From Lachnospiraceae bacterium UBA4338 (GTDB lineage: Bacteria; Bacillota; Clostridia; Lachnospirales; Lachnospiraceae), in the NCBI GenBank assembly GCA_002393735.1, contig DGTK01000013.1, positions 62,001 through 126,000 of the forward strand: a stretch of 64,000 nt of DNA, in the 5' to 3' direction. A model generated the notes under the pieces. The model had not been told where the DNA came from. It did no database searches and saw nothing but the letters and a program-made list of their open reading frames with translations. How positions within the stretch are numbered: position 1 is the stretch's first letter; each line of letters begins with the position of its first letter. This document shows, piece by piece, positions 25,396-33,576 of this stretch. The position numbers and the translations under genes are program-made.

Positions 25396-26376
25396 CTAAT
25401 TCTCCTCATAAAGAAATAATGCCTGAATAAAATGTGACATACTATTGCTTTCGTTCCAGAACAAACAGGGATTATATCCAATCCTTGTTTTTATCCAATC
25501 CTTTATTCTAAAATGATAAAGTTTTTTGATGATTTTTCTTAGATTCCTTGTCTCCGCAGTTTTCGTATAGGACAAATATTTGTCCACTTTCCACGAATAA
25601 CCATTTCTATCCTTTTTTCTCCAATCAACCCATGGTTTGTTTGAAGAATAATGATATATAACACTCTTTTTATCATTCAACAGCATTCTCCCTTTAAAAT
25701 CAGATGCCAATCGATTATATTTTTCATCAGTAAAAACGAGTTTGCCATTCCAAACATTATTTAAGAGATCTTGTTCATTAAAAACATATCTGTCAGAATA
25801 ATTGTCAAACTTATTTATCATATCTTCTAGCGAAAAATCTTTTCTTATTTGAGATAAATTTAGTAACATAACGCCACCATTAAAATATCTATCCTCAATA
25901 TGCAAGCCTATCCTTTTCTTATGAGCACTAAACGATGGTATGACTTGTTGCATTCCTTTGTCCTCAATTACTGCAGCATAATAATTTTCAATATTGGTGT
26001 CATAAAAGGCACTTATATCCCCATCTACAACAATATCACAGTCCAAATAAAGTGCTTTTTCCTCATGACATTCAAATAAAGCATATAACTTGTGATATAC
26101 TATTGGATTCCAATTGTGATTATGCATTTTTTTTAAATCAATGCATATTTCTGCATGCTCAATATATGTTAGTTTCGAATCCCAATTTTTCAAAAATTCT
26201 TTTAGAACAACTCTGTTGTTCTCAGATATCCCTGTTGAAAACACGTACACAATCAGTTTGACATTATTATTCACAAGTATCGAATTCAATGTTACTATAA
26301 GTTGTTCAATATAATTATCATCTGCAATAAATATAAGATTTATTATTTTTTTATTCGATTTTTTCTCTGATATCAT
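25396..26376 (-). CDS. GT8 family glycosyltransferase
   Basis: The 326-residue enzyme matches the LgtC/GspA group of retaining GT-A transferases: INLIFIADDNYIEQLIVTLN at the N terminus, the DxD motif in ALYLDCDIVVDGDIS, YFNGGVMLLNL and FNEQDLLNNVW, and a late HYSSNKPW histidine. Donor is normally UDP-glucose or UDP-galactose. Its start lies inside the 3' end of the upstream gene (26-base overlap) with AAGGAG at nine bases, indicating translational coupling. Confidence 0.85.
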   Translation of the reverse strand: MISEKKSNKKIINLIFIADDNYIEQLIVTLNSILVNNNVKLIVYVFSTGISENNRVVLKEFLKNWDSKLTYIEHAEICIDLKKMHNHNWNPIVYHKLYALFECHEEKALYLDCDIVVDGDISAFYDTNIENYYAAVIEDKGMQQVIPSFSAHKKRIGLHIEDRYFNGGVMLLNLSQIRKDFSLEDMINKFDNYSDRYVFNEQDLLNNVWNGKLVFTDEKYNRLASDFKGRMLLNDKKSVIYHYSSNKPWVDWRKKDRNGYSWKVDKYLSYTKTAETRNLRKIIKKLYHFRIKDWIKTRIGYNPCLFWNESNSMSHFIQALFLYEEN

Positions 26377-27619
26377 TGAGAATTTGCTCCTTTTTTTTGT
26401 CTTCCCATTTTATTTCTGTAAGAATGCTCGAATCTCCCAATCCCATATTCTTAAGTGAAAAGTATTCCATCTTCCTTTTGCTCATATATTCCTGATATAT
26501 AATAATTTTTCTACATGAAGAAGAACTAATGACTTCACACAGTCCACTCCTTACTCCTATGAAATATCCGCAAAAATCTAAAATCGGGACCAATTCTTCA
26601 TATTTCCACGAAGCACCCACCGTACCACGAATAACCGACTCACTTTCGGAAGATGTATTCGAAAAAACTATATAATTTTTTGTTTTAAGATATAACACCA
26701 ATTCTTCCCACCACTCAACATCAATTTCATCATCAAAAGTTGAAGCATACGGTGCAAGCAAAACAGTCTTTCCTTTCACTATCTTTTCATTAAGTGCAAT
26801 TTCGTTCAAAGGTTTAAATACAGGTAGTCTAGCATTTTTTTCATCATTCATCCCCATAACTGCTCCCCTGAACATTTCAAGAAATGAAATCGTAGTAAAT
26901 TCTTCAATCTTAATTAAATTCTGGTGTGCATACAACCCCCAAAACATCAAGAAAACAACATTCAGTTTACTTTCTCCGACTTTGTCAACAACCTCCTTTA
27001 ACTTATCCATATCCCCAAGGCTTATAACATCTACATATGTCTCTCCATATAACTCAAGAATTTTTTTGACCGATTTTGATGATGTCAGCAATACATATGT
27101 CTGTATATTATTCTGTGTAATATATCCTTTAATATATCTTCCAGTTAGATAAGCATCACCTGTGGCGTTAATGGGCAATATAATCATTTTTCTTTCTCTG
27201 TATTTTTTCTTCAATCCCCAATATACCGCGTATGCCTTAATAAAATCCCAAATAATCTCTAAGTGGCTCTTAGCAGACGGTAGTACTACAATAATATTGC
27301 TTTCAGCCATCCCAAGACTCAATAATTGTTTCTTTTTAGCATATACATCACCGCCACAGATTATGACAAATGTATGATTAGATACCTTGAGTGATTTTGG
27401 TGGTATTATCGGAGTTCCCATCCATACTGTACCACACTTATTTTTGTTATTATCAATCACACCTGATACCCTAATATTCAAATTTTTTAATTCCAACGCT
27501 GCAACTTTAGTCGAATCGGATGCCCCAAATAAATAAACATCGGAATTCCTCAATATATTTTTATTATCCGCAACAGTTCGCTGAATTTTGGAAACCCATC
27601 TGAAATAATCATCAACCAT
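26351..27619 (-). CDS. Rossmann-domain + GT9-like glycosyltransferase (paralogue 2)
   Basis: The 422-residue protein repeats the two-part plan of paralogue 1. The Rossmann-like module reads VYLFGASDSTKVAALEL and SGVIDNNKNKCGTVWMGTPI. The GT-B part has the glycine-rich entry PINATGDAYLTGRYIKGY, LLAPYASTFDDEIDVEWW, the asparagine stretch IVFSNTSSESE and CGYFIGVRSGLCEVISS. GGGATTTTT precedes the ATG. The 5' neighbour is the small 145-residue protein. Confidence 0.65.
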   Translation of the reverse strand: MVDDYFRWVSKIQRTVADNKNILRNSDVYLFGASDSTKVAALELKNLNIRVSGVIDNNKNKCGTVWMGTPIIPPKSLKVSNHTFVIICGGDVYAKKKQLLSLGMAESNIIVVLPSAKSHLEIIWDFIKAYAVYWGLKKKYRERKMIILPINATGDAYLTGRYIKGYITQNNIQTYVLLTSSKSVKKILELYGETYVDVISLGDMDKLKEVVDKVGESKLNVVFLMFWGLYAHQNLIKIEEFTTISFLEMFRGAVMGMNDEKNARLPVFKPLNEIALNEKIVKGKTVLLAPYASTFDDEIDVEWWEELVLYLKTKNYIVFSNTSSESESVIRGTVGASWKYEELVPILDFCGYFIGVRSGLCEVISSSSCRKIIIYQEYMSKRKMEYFSLKNMGLGDSSILTEIKWEDKKKEQILNDIREKIE

Positions 27620-27633
27620 AAAAATCCCATATT

Positions 27634-28071
27634 CTATATTTTATTAAAAATGCAATATTCAATAATATCAGTGCTCGGAACTCCTGCAAATTGATTTGCC
27701 AAAAATGATCTGTTTCCATCCGGTTTATCAAGTGATACAGTGTGAAATTCCATTTTTGCAAAAAAATTAGCATATATTATTATCTTTTTCAAATCTCTTT
27801 TAGAAACCTTAACAATTATAAACTCTTTGGAACGTTTCTCTTTTGGAAATGATATACTATTTAAGTCTGCACATAGTACTACTGGCTTCGACAGTGCCCC
27901 TTTTGCATAATTTCTTTGCAAACAATTAATACCTACATCATTTAGTACTAAATCCTGTTCTGGAAAAATATATATACTACTGTGTCGAGGGATATGATTA
28001 AAACTTTGATATATTCTCCACAATAATGCCCCCCAAAATACATTCCATAAGATATTTATCAATAACCTCAT
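27634..28071 (-). CDS. Small protein of unknown function, family shared with 29380-29835
   Basis: An ATG at 28071 with TGGAG eight bases upstream fits best and gives 145 residues; ATGs at 28077 and 28095 are also in frame. The N terminus is hydrophobic (LLINILWNVFWGALLWRIY). The middle reads IYIFPEQDLVLNDVGINCLQ, RNYAKGALSKPVVLC, and the end is SFLANQFAGVPSTDIIEYCI. The block IFPEQDLVLNDVG.. aligns with IIMPTVDEELNKTAVQLL of the 151-residue protein, so the two look like paralogues. Each sits beside a GT9-like gene. Function is unknown. Confidence 0.5.
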   Translation of the reverse strand: MRLLINILWNVFWGALLWRIYQSFNHIPRHSSIYIFPEQDLVLNDVGINCLQRNYAKGALSKPVVLCADLNSISFPKEKRSKEFIIVKVSKRDLKKIIIYANFFAKMEFHTVSLDKPDGNRSFLANQFAGVPSTDIIEYCIFNKI

Positions 28072-28084
28072 TTGCATGTCTCCA

Positions 28085-29377
28085 TCAAATAACATTTGAT
28101 TTAAATCGATCAGTAATCACTTTTGTTTTCAATCCAGTATGATAATAAAGTTCTATTGTTTCCGTATTCAATCCCATGTTTTTTAATCCAAAAAAATTCA
28201 TATTCGTTGCGTTAAATCCATATTCGTACAAAATGATGATTTGTGCATTTGAAGAACTGATAATATCACACAATCCACTCCGAACCCCTATAAATCCCCC
28301 TGCTTTATTAACTATATCTACCGCTATTTCAAATGGAAAGAAAACTGATACAGTTCCTTTAACAACCGGTTCCTTAGGGCCGCAACTGTTGGTGCATACT
28401 TTATATCCCTTATCTGTCAAATTTGATGCTATCGCTTCCCAAAATACATCCGGTATCTCAGATATAAATGATCCTGCATAAGGGGCAAGTATTACCGTTT
28501 TATTAGGTATAAGTTCATTTTCTTCGAAAAAAGCCTCAACAACCTCATTACTAACCTTTTTAGGCAACGTGCGCATTGGTTCTTCTGAAAATTCGAATGT
28601 ATCATAAACAAACATCTCGTTAAAAGTGACTTGTGGATACTTATCTGAATATAAATACCTTTTGCATCTCCATCCCCAATGTAACAAAGGTTTTATATTC
28701 ATTAATTCACTACCCAAGAATTCCCAAGCTTTCAAGATTTCATCCATTTCGGATTGCGATATTACCTGTATGTCATTCTCTCCAAACAATTCACACACTC
28801 TTTTGCTTTTATTATCTGTTACAATAAGGATATAATTTTTTATGTCATTTTCCGATATATATGCCGGCAAATATGTGCATCCCATATATATGTCACCCGT
28901 CCCAGGATATGGAAACAAAAACAGAACACAATCATCTGCTTTTCCCTTTATTATGCTCCAGTAAGCATCATACCCTTTTTCTACTGCCATCATGGCAGTC
29001 TCTGTTTCTTCGAGATTACTATTACCATCATACAGTTCTACGACAATAAATGAACTCTCGTTATATCCCATTGCTATGAGCTGACATTTCATCTCATGAC
29101 TATATTTAGAACAAATAACCACTGTGGCATTTTTATTATATGGAATAAGTGCTTCAGAAGGGGACTTTATAATAAATCCAAGGCATTCTGTCCCTATTTT
29201 TGAAATGTTATTGTCAATGATTCCACAAAAATGAAGACCGTTATTTATCAAGCAATCGCGAATATCTCTCGCATACATAGTGCATCCAAAGATATATACA
29301 TTGCTATTCTTCAGGTTATCAATATTATTGTTTATAGTTTTATTAATTAAAAATTTCTCTTGTTCTGTAGCCAACAT
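28085..29377 (-). CDS. Rossmann-domain + GT9-like glycosyltransferase (paralogue 3)
   Basis: The 430-residue protein has the Rossmann-like module (VYIFGCTMYARDIRDCLI, CGIIDNNISKIGTECLGF) and the GT-B part: LFPYPGTGDIYMGCTYLPAY, ILAPYAGSFISEIPDVFW, KVCTNSCGPKEPVVKGT and AGGFIGVRSGLCDIISSS. It is the closest full-length relative of paralogues 1 and 2. It starts two bases after the stop of the 151-residue gene, and its stop codon overlaps the ribosome site of the 145-residue gene, so the three are one transcript. Confidence 0.65.
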   Translation of the reverse strand: MLATEQEKFLINKTINNNIDNLKNSNVYIFGCTMYARDIRDCLINNGLHFCGIIDNNISKIGTECLGFIIKSPSEALIPYNKNATVVICSKYSHEMKCQLIAMGYNESSFIVVELYDGNSNLEETETAMMAVEKGYDAYWSIIKGKADDCVLFLFPYPGTGDIYMGCTYLPAYISENDIKNYILIVTDNKSKRVCELFGENDIQVISQSEMDEILKAWEFLGSELMNIKPLLHWGWRCKRYLYSDKYPQVTFNEMFVYDTFEFSEEPMRTLPKKVSNEVVEAFFEENELIPNKTVILAPYAGSFISEIPDVFWEAIASNLTDKGYKVCTNSCGPKEPVVKGTVSVFFPFEIAVDIVNKAGGFIGVRSGLCDIISSSNAQIIILYEYGFNATNMNFFGLKNMGLNTETIELYYHTGLKTKVITDRFKSNVI

Positions 29378-29379
29378 AA

Positions 29380-29835
29380 TTACACATATAAAGCATCCCT
29401 TATATAGTTATAAAGGGATATGTTTTCCTTTCCTATTATCCCTCCACCACCAAAAGGCTCCTCAATTGATACAATGACTATATTCTTAAAAAACTGTTTC
29501 AATCTATAATATGACACTATGCAAGTCATTTCTTCATTTGACAAGCATTCGTTTATTACTCTCTGACCACCAGTATGTTTTGATATATATTTTTTTCTTG
29601 ATAAAACCAGCGCATTTTTATAGTATTTCCTTTCCATATACTCTGGCAATAATTGAACAGCAGTTTTATTCAGTTCTTCATCAACAGTTGGCATAATAAT
29701 AACTAAGCCATCTTCATTTAGATGATATTTCTCGTTATAAACATTCCAGATTTCTTTCCCATTTAAAGCTTTCTTAAATTCTTGTTCAAGTATAAGATGC
29801 ACAATTTTTCCCTCTAACGTCTTGCTCTGATTCAT
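29380..29835 (-). CDS. Small protein of unknown function, family shared with 27634-28071
   Basis: The 151-residue protein is first in the 29.8-19.4 kb operon. It contains DGLVIIMPTVDEELNKTAVQ, LLPEYMERKYYKNALVLSRK and EEPFGGGGIIGKENISLYN. No membrane helix is seen. A similar hydrophobic strand-helix pattern occurs in the 145-residue protein. The ribosome site before the ATG (AAAAGTAG) is weak. I cannot assign a function. The position beside a GT9-like gene suggests a partner or regulator. Confidence 0.55.
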   Translation of the reverse strand: MNQSKTLEGKIVHLILEQEFKKALNGKEIWNVYNEKYHLNEDGLVIIMPTVDEELNKTAVQLLPEYMERKYYKNALVLSRKKYISKHTGGQRVINECLSNEEMTCIVSYYRLKQFFKNIVIVSIEEPFGGGGIIGKENISLYNYIRDALYV

Positions 29836-30218
29836 CTACTTTTATTTGTGAAAAAGTAACATCCAATTTATTACCTTTTTTTATGCCATACACTAAAAAA
29901 ATTTAAACCTTAGTAGTCTTATCCGATACAGGAAGTTCATCACCACATCAATCTCATAATTAACATGCATCCCCATCGCAACTGCTTTAGTATTATATTA
30001 TTACTTCTGTCTGATAAATAATACACATTTAACTGTCTTTTATCGTACTGCATATACTTTTCTTTTATTATCTTTATTAGGCAACGACGTATAGAACTAT
30101 TCCAAGTTCATATACTTAATATTTTAAGTTCATACTTGAGGAACATATTCGAAATATTATCACTCTAAGGATTTCACCACCGAACGGTTATATTCGCATC
30201 TTCCAAGCAAGACAACAA
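29836..30218 (-). other. 383-base gap with a possible gene remnant
   Basis: No intact gene is visible. On the minus strand, 29905-29988 reads MGMHVNYEIDVVMNFLYRIR then LLRFKFF and a stop, which looks like the C terminus of a lost protein but cannot be assigned. The gap is A/T-rich. It should contain the promoter for the operon that starts at 29835, but no convincing -35/-10 pair stands out. Confidence 0.35.
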
Positions 30219-30812
30219 CTACCACAAATCCTTCCCGCTGAGTTTTGCTCCAATACCTCCGCCCGGATGATTAACTTTAAAGTCATCCAGAGTTATTCCC
30301 ATTCTTTTGCCTATTTCGATTGCTATACCTTGTAAAACAATGAGATATACGGTCGTGGAATTGTTGGGAACTATATCCCATTCATCTCCTTCGTTGATAA
30401 GATGCATTATTAGTCTCTTATCAACTATTTCCGCGCTCTTGCATTTTTCTGAAAAAGTCATAAGCCAGGTATCTGTTCCTCTATCCTTAAGATGATTGGC
30501 AAGCGCAACTGTCTCTACGGTATTGCCCCCTTTGGACAGCAGGAAAACTATGTCTTTTTTCCCCACCATACCAAGGTCACCGTGCACAGCTGTATTGGTA
30601 TGAAGAAATCTTGCATCAATGCCAAGGGAATTAAGTGTACCCACAAACTTCTCACAGATAGGAACATTTTTGCCAAGTCCGCTAGCTATAATCTTTCCTC
30701 CGTTTTTCAGTGTATCAACGCATTCTTCTATGATCTGTTCATACAGTTTCTCATCAATGGATTCCAAGGAATCTTCTATGGTTTTCATTACATCTTTATA
30801 ATATTCAATCAC
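30219..30812 (-). CDS. SIS-domain sugar-phosphate isomerase, KpsF/GutQ-like without CBS domains
   Basis: The best start is the GTG at 30812, eight bases after GGAGG; the GTG at 30818 is too close. The 197-residue protein has the SIS fold with KIIASGLGKNVPICEKFVGT, HTNTAVHGDLGMVGKKD and VFLLSKGGNTVETV, and ends VNHPGGGIGAKLSG. HGDLGM and NHPGG..G are typical of arabinose-5-phosphate isomerases (KdsD/KpsF/GutQ). The usual C-terminal CBS pair is absent. Such enzymes interconvert a ketose and an aldose phosphate. With a kinase/nucleotidyltransferase and a HAD phosphatase in the same locus it likely begins a nucleotide-sugar route. The exact substrate is unknown. Confidence 0.75.
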   Translation of the reverse strand: MIEYYKDVMKTIEDSLESIDEKLYEQIIEECVDTLKNGGKIIASGLGKNVPICEKFVGTLNSLGIDARFLHTNTAVHGDLGMVGKKDIVFLLSKGGNTVETVALANHLKDRGTDTWLMTFSEKCKSAEIVDKRLIMHLINEGDEWDIVPNNSTTVYLIVLQGIAIEIGKRMGITLDDFKVNHPGGGIGAKLSGKDLW

Positions 30813-30838
30813 AATCACGCCCTCCAGTTGTTCTATTA

Positions 30839-31831
30839 TTAATCAATATTTGATAAGATAAGCTGTATCAATTCATCTTCTCGCCCTGCGCAATATCTAT
30901 ACGGAAAAATGTCAGTAGTTCGTCCAAGGTCTCTTACATCATCTCCGGTCGTACCATACTCTATGCTCAATGGTCCGTCCTCTGTACCGCCTAAATGTAG
31001 CACAGTGAGACGCGCATCAGTCTTGGATACAAGATCTGTAAAGCCACTCCTGACCGCAATCACATGCCTGAACAAAGGTGCATTTAGAATTAGTTCTTTT
31101 GTACTCAAAACGCATTCAATAGCGCCTGATATGAGTTTATCGTAATACAATCCGCCTGAGTTGCAGTATACTGTAATTCCTCGTTTTTTCAGTTCAACAA
31201 CTATTTTTTCCCAGAATGATTCCGGTATTCCCTTATTTGTAAAAGCAGCCGGTGCGATTAGTACTGCACCATTGTATTTGGTCATATCTCTACTTTGTAA
31301 AATTTCCTCTGGAACAATAATTCCACAGGTAGGAGAATGATCCGGCAGATCCAATATTCTTTTTTCCCATACACTGATTAGAGGAATCCCGCCAAATCCT
31401 GGTGGAATATGCATAAATGTATCCGGCACTGCCGCATCTATATAGCAGGGTATGTGACCATAACGAATGCCGTTGCTATAGAAATTCCGGCTTATCGTAA
31501 AGTAATACCTGAGACACATCATTTGTTGATCATCAAGTCCCACAGCACCATCTACTCCTTCAAACCACTCAACGGCTTCAGCTTGTCTTTCTTTTGCGCA
31601 AATAATGAGGTTGTTAATATGGTGAGTTTCCTTATATGCCATGGATAATGTTGCGATGAACACTGTATCCCCCAGATTAGCCGGGGATACTATAAGTTCC
31701 ACGCCGGAGGATTCCTTTAATGTTTCAGCCAACATTGTATAGATTTCTTTTCCTTTGGCATAAACGTCGCATACTGAATCAAGCCAATTCAGCCTTCTGA
31801 AATACTCCGCTACATTTTCTTGCTCAGTCAT
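30839..31831 (-). CDS. GT9-like glycosyltransferase, short form without Rossmann module (paralogue 4)
   Basis: GGAGGAAATATT precedes the ATG at 31831, which overlaps the stop of the upstream fusion gene as ATGA. The 330-residue protein lacks the N-terminal Rossmann module but keeps the GT-B core: SPANLGDTVFIATLSMAYK, VLIAPAAFTNKGIPESFW, TVYCNSGGLYY and HVIAVRSGFTDLVSKTDA. The RSGFTDLV element replaces RSGLCDVI of the others. It is coupled to the nucleotidyltransferase-kinase gene, so it probably uses the sugar that enzyme activates. Confidence 0.62.
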   Translation of the reverse strand: MTEQENVAEYFRRLNWLDSVCDVYAKGKEIYTMLAETLKESSGVELIVSPANLGDTVFIATLSMAYKETHHINNLIICAKERQAEAVEWFEGVDGAVGLDDQQMMCLRYYFTISRNFYSNGIRYGHIPCYIDAAVPDTFMHIPPGFGGIPLISVWEKRILDLPDHSPTCGIIVPEEILQSRDMTKYNGAVLIAPAAFTNKGIPESFWEKIVVELKKRGITVYCNSGGLYYDKLISGAIECVLSTKELILNAPLFRHVIAVRSGFTDLVSKTDARLTVLHLGGTEDGPLSIEYGTTGDDVRDLGRTTDIFPYRYCAGREDELIQLILSNID

Positions 31832-33354
31832 AATATTTCCTCCAAATAATACAGTCCATTGTAAAATGCTCCGCATATGCTGTCATAGTCCTGCCATGCA
31901 TAAGTCGTCAGAGACAACCATATAATCGCATGGAGCAGCTTAATCTCATATCTGTCCGCCCCTGTTAGTTCGAAGAAATATTCTTCCAGTTCTTCCCAGT
32001 GATTGGATTCAATGCTCAAATTAACTCCTTCTTTGGAATCTTGTCCTATATTCAGCCTGAATTTCTTCAGATTAAACCGGTCATAATTACCCACAACTGA
32101 GTAATACAATTTAGCCCAGTCATATCGGACATCACCATATAATTCCGTAAATCCAAAATACCCTCTGGGGTCAATAAGCACTGGACGGTTATCATCTCGC
32201 ACCATCAGATTGGAGAAGGTGCAGTCCCCATGAATAAAAGCGAACTCCCGACAATTTGTTTTCAGTACATCCAGTTTTTTTTGAAGTTCTCTTTTATGAA
32301 AATATACATTTCTACACCATTTGCCATTTATCTTAATCTTCTCATCATGGGCAAAGGGAACCAAATCCTGAATCTTGGCGAGACGATCCATTGTTTTATT
32401 ATAGTAAGCTTCCTCTATACTGAAAGTATCAGCCGGAACATGCTTGCTTGCATGAAGTGACTTAAGCGCACTAACCAAAGAAGTAAGAATGCTCTTCTTA
32501 ACTTCTATATCAAAATCACAGTCGTATATGTTTCTGCCCTTAATATATTCCATCTTAAGAGGATGTGTTTCGAATATTTTAGGGAGTTCCGGAATATTAA
32601 GATTTTTGGCTTTGTCATACCATGCAGTTTCCCTTGCTGCAAGTTTCTCACCCTGGGCATCTATTGCTTCTTTAATGAGGCAATCTCCATCTATGGTAAT
32701 CCTGTTAAAAGGACGGCATTTTGATTGGGATAATTTCTCATATTCTTCTATTAATCCGAATTCTCTTGTTCCTCCCAATCCCACAGTATCAAAATCAAAT
32801 CCCTGTTCACTTATCCAGCGAACAAGTTCTCCTTCCGTCGGCACGTTATTAAGTCTGGCTTTGTCGGTAAACAAAAAGAAACCTGCGACCCCGAACTCGG
32901 TGGATTTTTCTTCGGTGAAAACACCATTTTCATATTTCCACCTGCACGGAAATGTCTGGGATATTCCCACGTAGTTCCTGCTTGCTGCTCTGCCTTCTTT
33001 CCCTGCATACTCTATCGGGAGTTCCAAATCATTTGGCAGAATAAGGTCTGACCAGACCAGCATAAAAGATTCATTATCCGGAATCAACTCCAAAGCCTGT
33101 TTAACTCCCGAACAGGTTCCGGTCCCGGCAGCATCCACTATCTGATATTTAACATCAGCAAAACAAGAGAGGTATTCTCTCATAACCTCTTTTTTATAAT
33201 CAGCTATTATTATGAATTTTTTATCCGGATATTTGCGAAACAAATGAAAAAGCATCGGCAGGTTCTCTACAGGAACCAGAGCCTTCGGCTTATTCGCAGT
33301 CAGATATTTAAGACGTGTTCCTTTGCCTCCTGCTTGAACAATTATATAATCCAT
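31828..33354 (-). CDS. Bifunctional nucleotidyltransferase - APH/choline-kinase-like phosphotransferase
   Basis: Residues ~1-220 form a sugar-phosphate nucleotidyltransferase: YIIVQAGGKGTRLKYLT, KPKALVPVENLPML, then LVWSDLILPND (metal aspartate). Residues ~250-508 match the APH/choline kinase fold: EFAFIHGDCTFSNLMV (catalytic HGD..N) and RPVLIDPRGYFG (metal D). Both activities in one chain suggest that a substrate is phosphorylated and then coupled to a nucleotide, as HldE does for heptose with unrelated kinase folds. The substrate could be a sugar, a polyol or an amino alcohol. TTAAGGGGTAAACAAGG lies before the ATG. The preceding 222-base gap carries a possible TATAAT on the minus strand (near 33519) but no gene. 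Confidence 0.78.
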   Translation of the reverse strand: MDYIIVQAGGKGTRLKYLTANKPKALVPVENLPMLFHLFRKYPDKKFIIIADYKKEVMREYLSCFADVKYQIVDAAGTGTCSGVKQALELIPDNESFMLVWSDLILPNDLELPIEYAGKEGRAASRNYVGISQTFPCRWKYENGVFTEEKSTEFGVAGFFLFTDKARLNNVPTEGELVRWISEQGFDFDTVGLGGTREFGLIEEYEKLSQSKCRPFNRITIDGDCLIKEAIDAQGEKLAARETAWYDKAKNLNIPELPKIFETHPLKMEYIKGRNIYDCDFDIEVKKSILTSLVSALKSLHASKHVPADTFSIEEAYYNKTMDRLAKIQDLVPFAHDEKIKINGKWCRNVYFHKRELQKKLDVLKTNCREFAFIHGDCTFSNLMVRDDNRPVLIDPRGYFGFTELYGDVRYDWAKLYYSVVGNYDRFNLKKFRLNIGQDSKEGVNLSIESNHWEELEEYFFELTGADRYEIKLLHAIIWLSLTTYAWQDYDSICGAFYNGLYYLEEIL

Positions 33355-33576
33355 CCTTGTTTACCCCTTAACATTTTTGCTTATGTATATTTATCGACAC
33401 GTTAGTAATATTTCTTTAGCGTCCGTATCTATACATGATTATTTCTGTCTACCCATACACTCCCACTTCAGTGCAAAATTTATCTAATACCTATTATTCC
33501 ACTTTCTTAATGCATATTATACCAATAACCGTATAAAAAATCTCCCCTAATACCACATTTTACCAAAAAGTATCGT

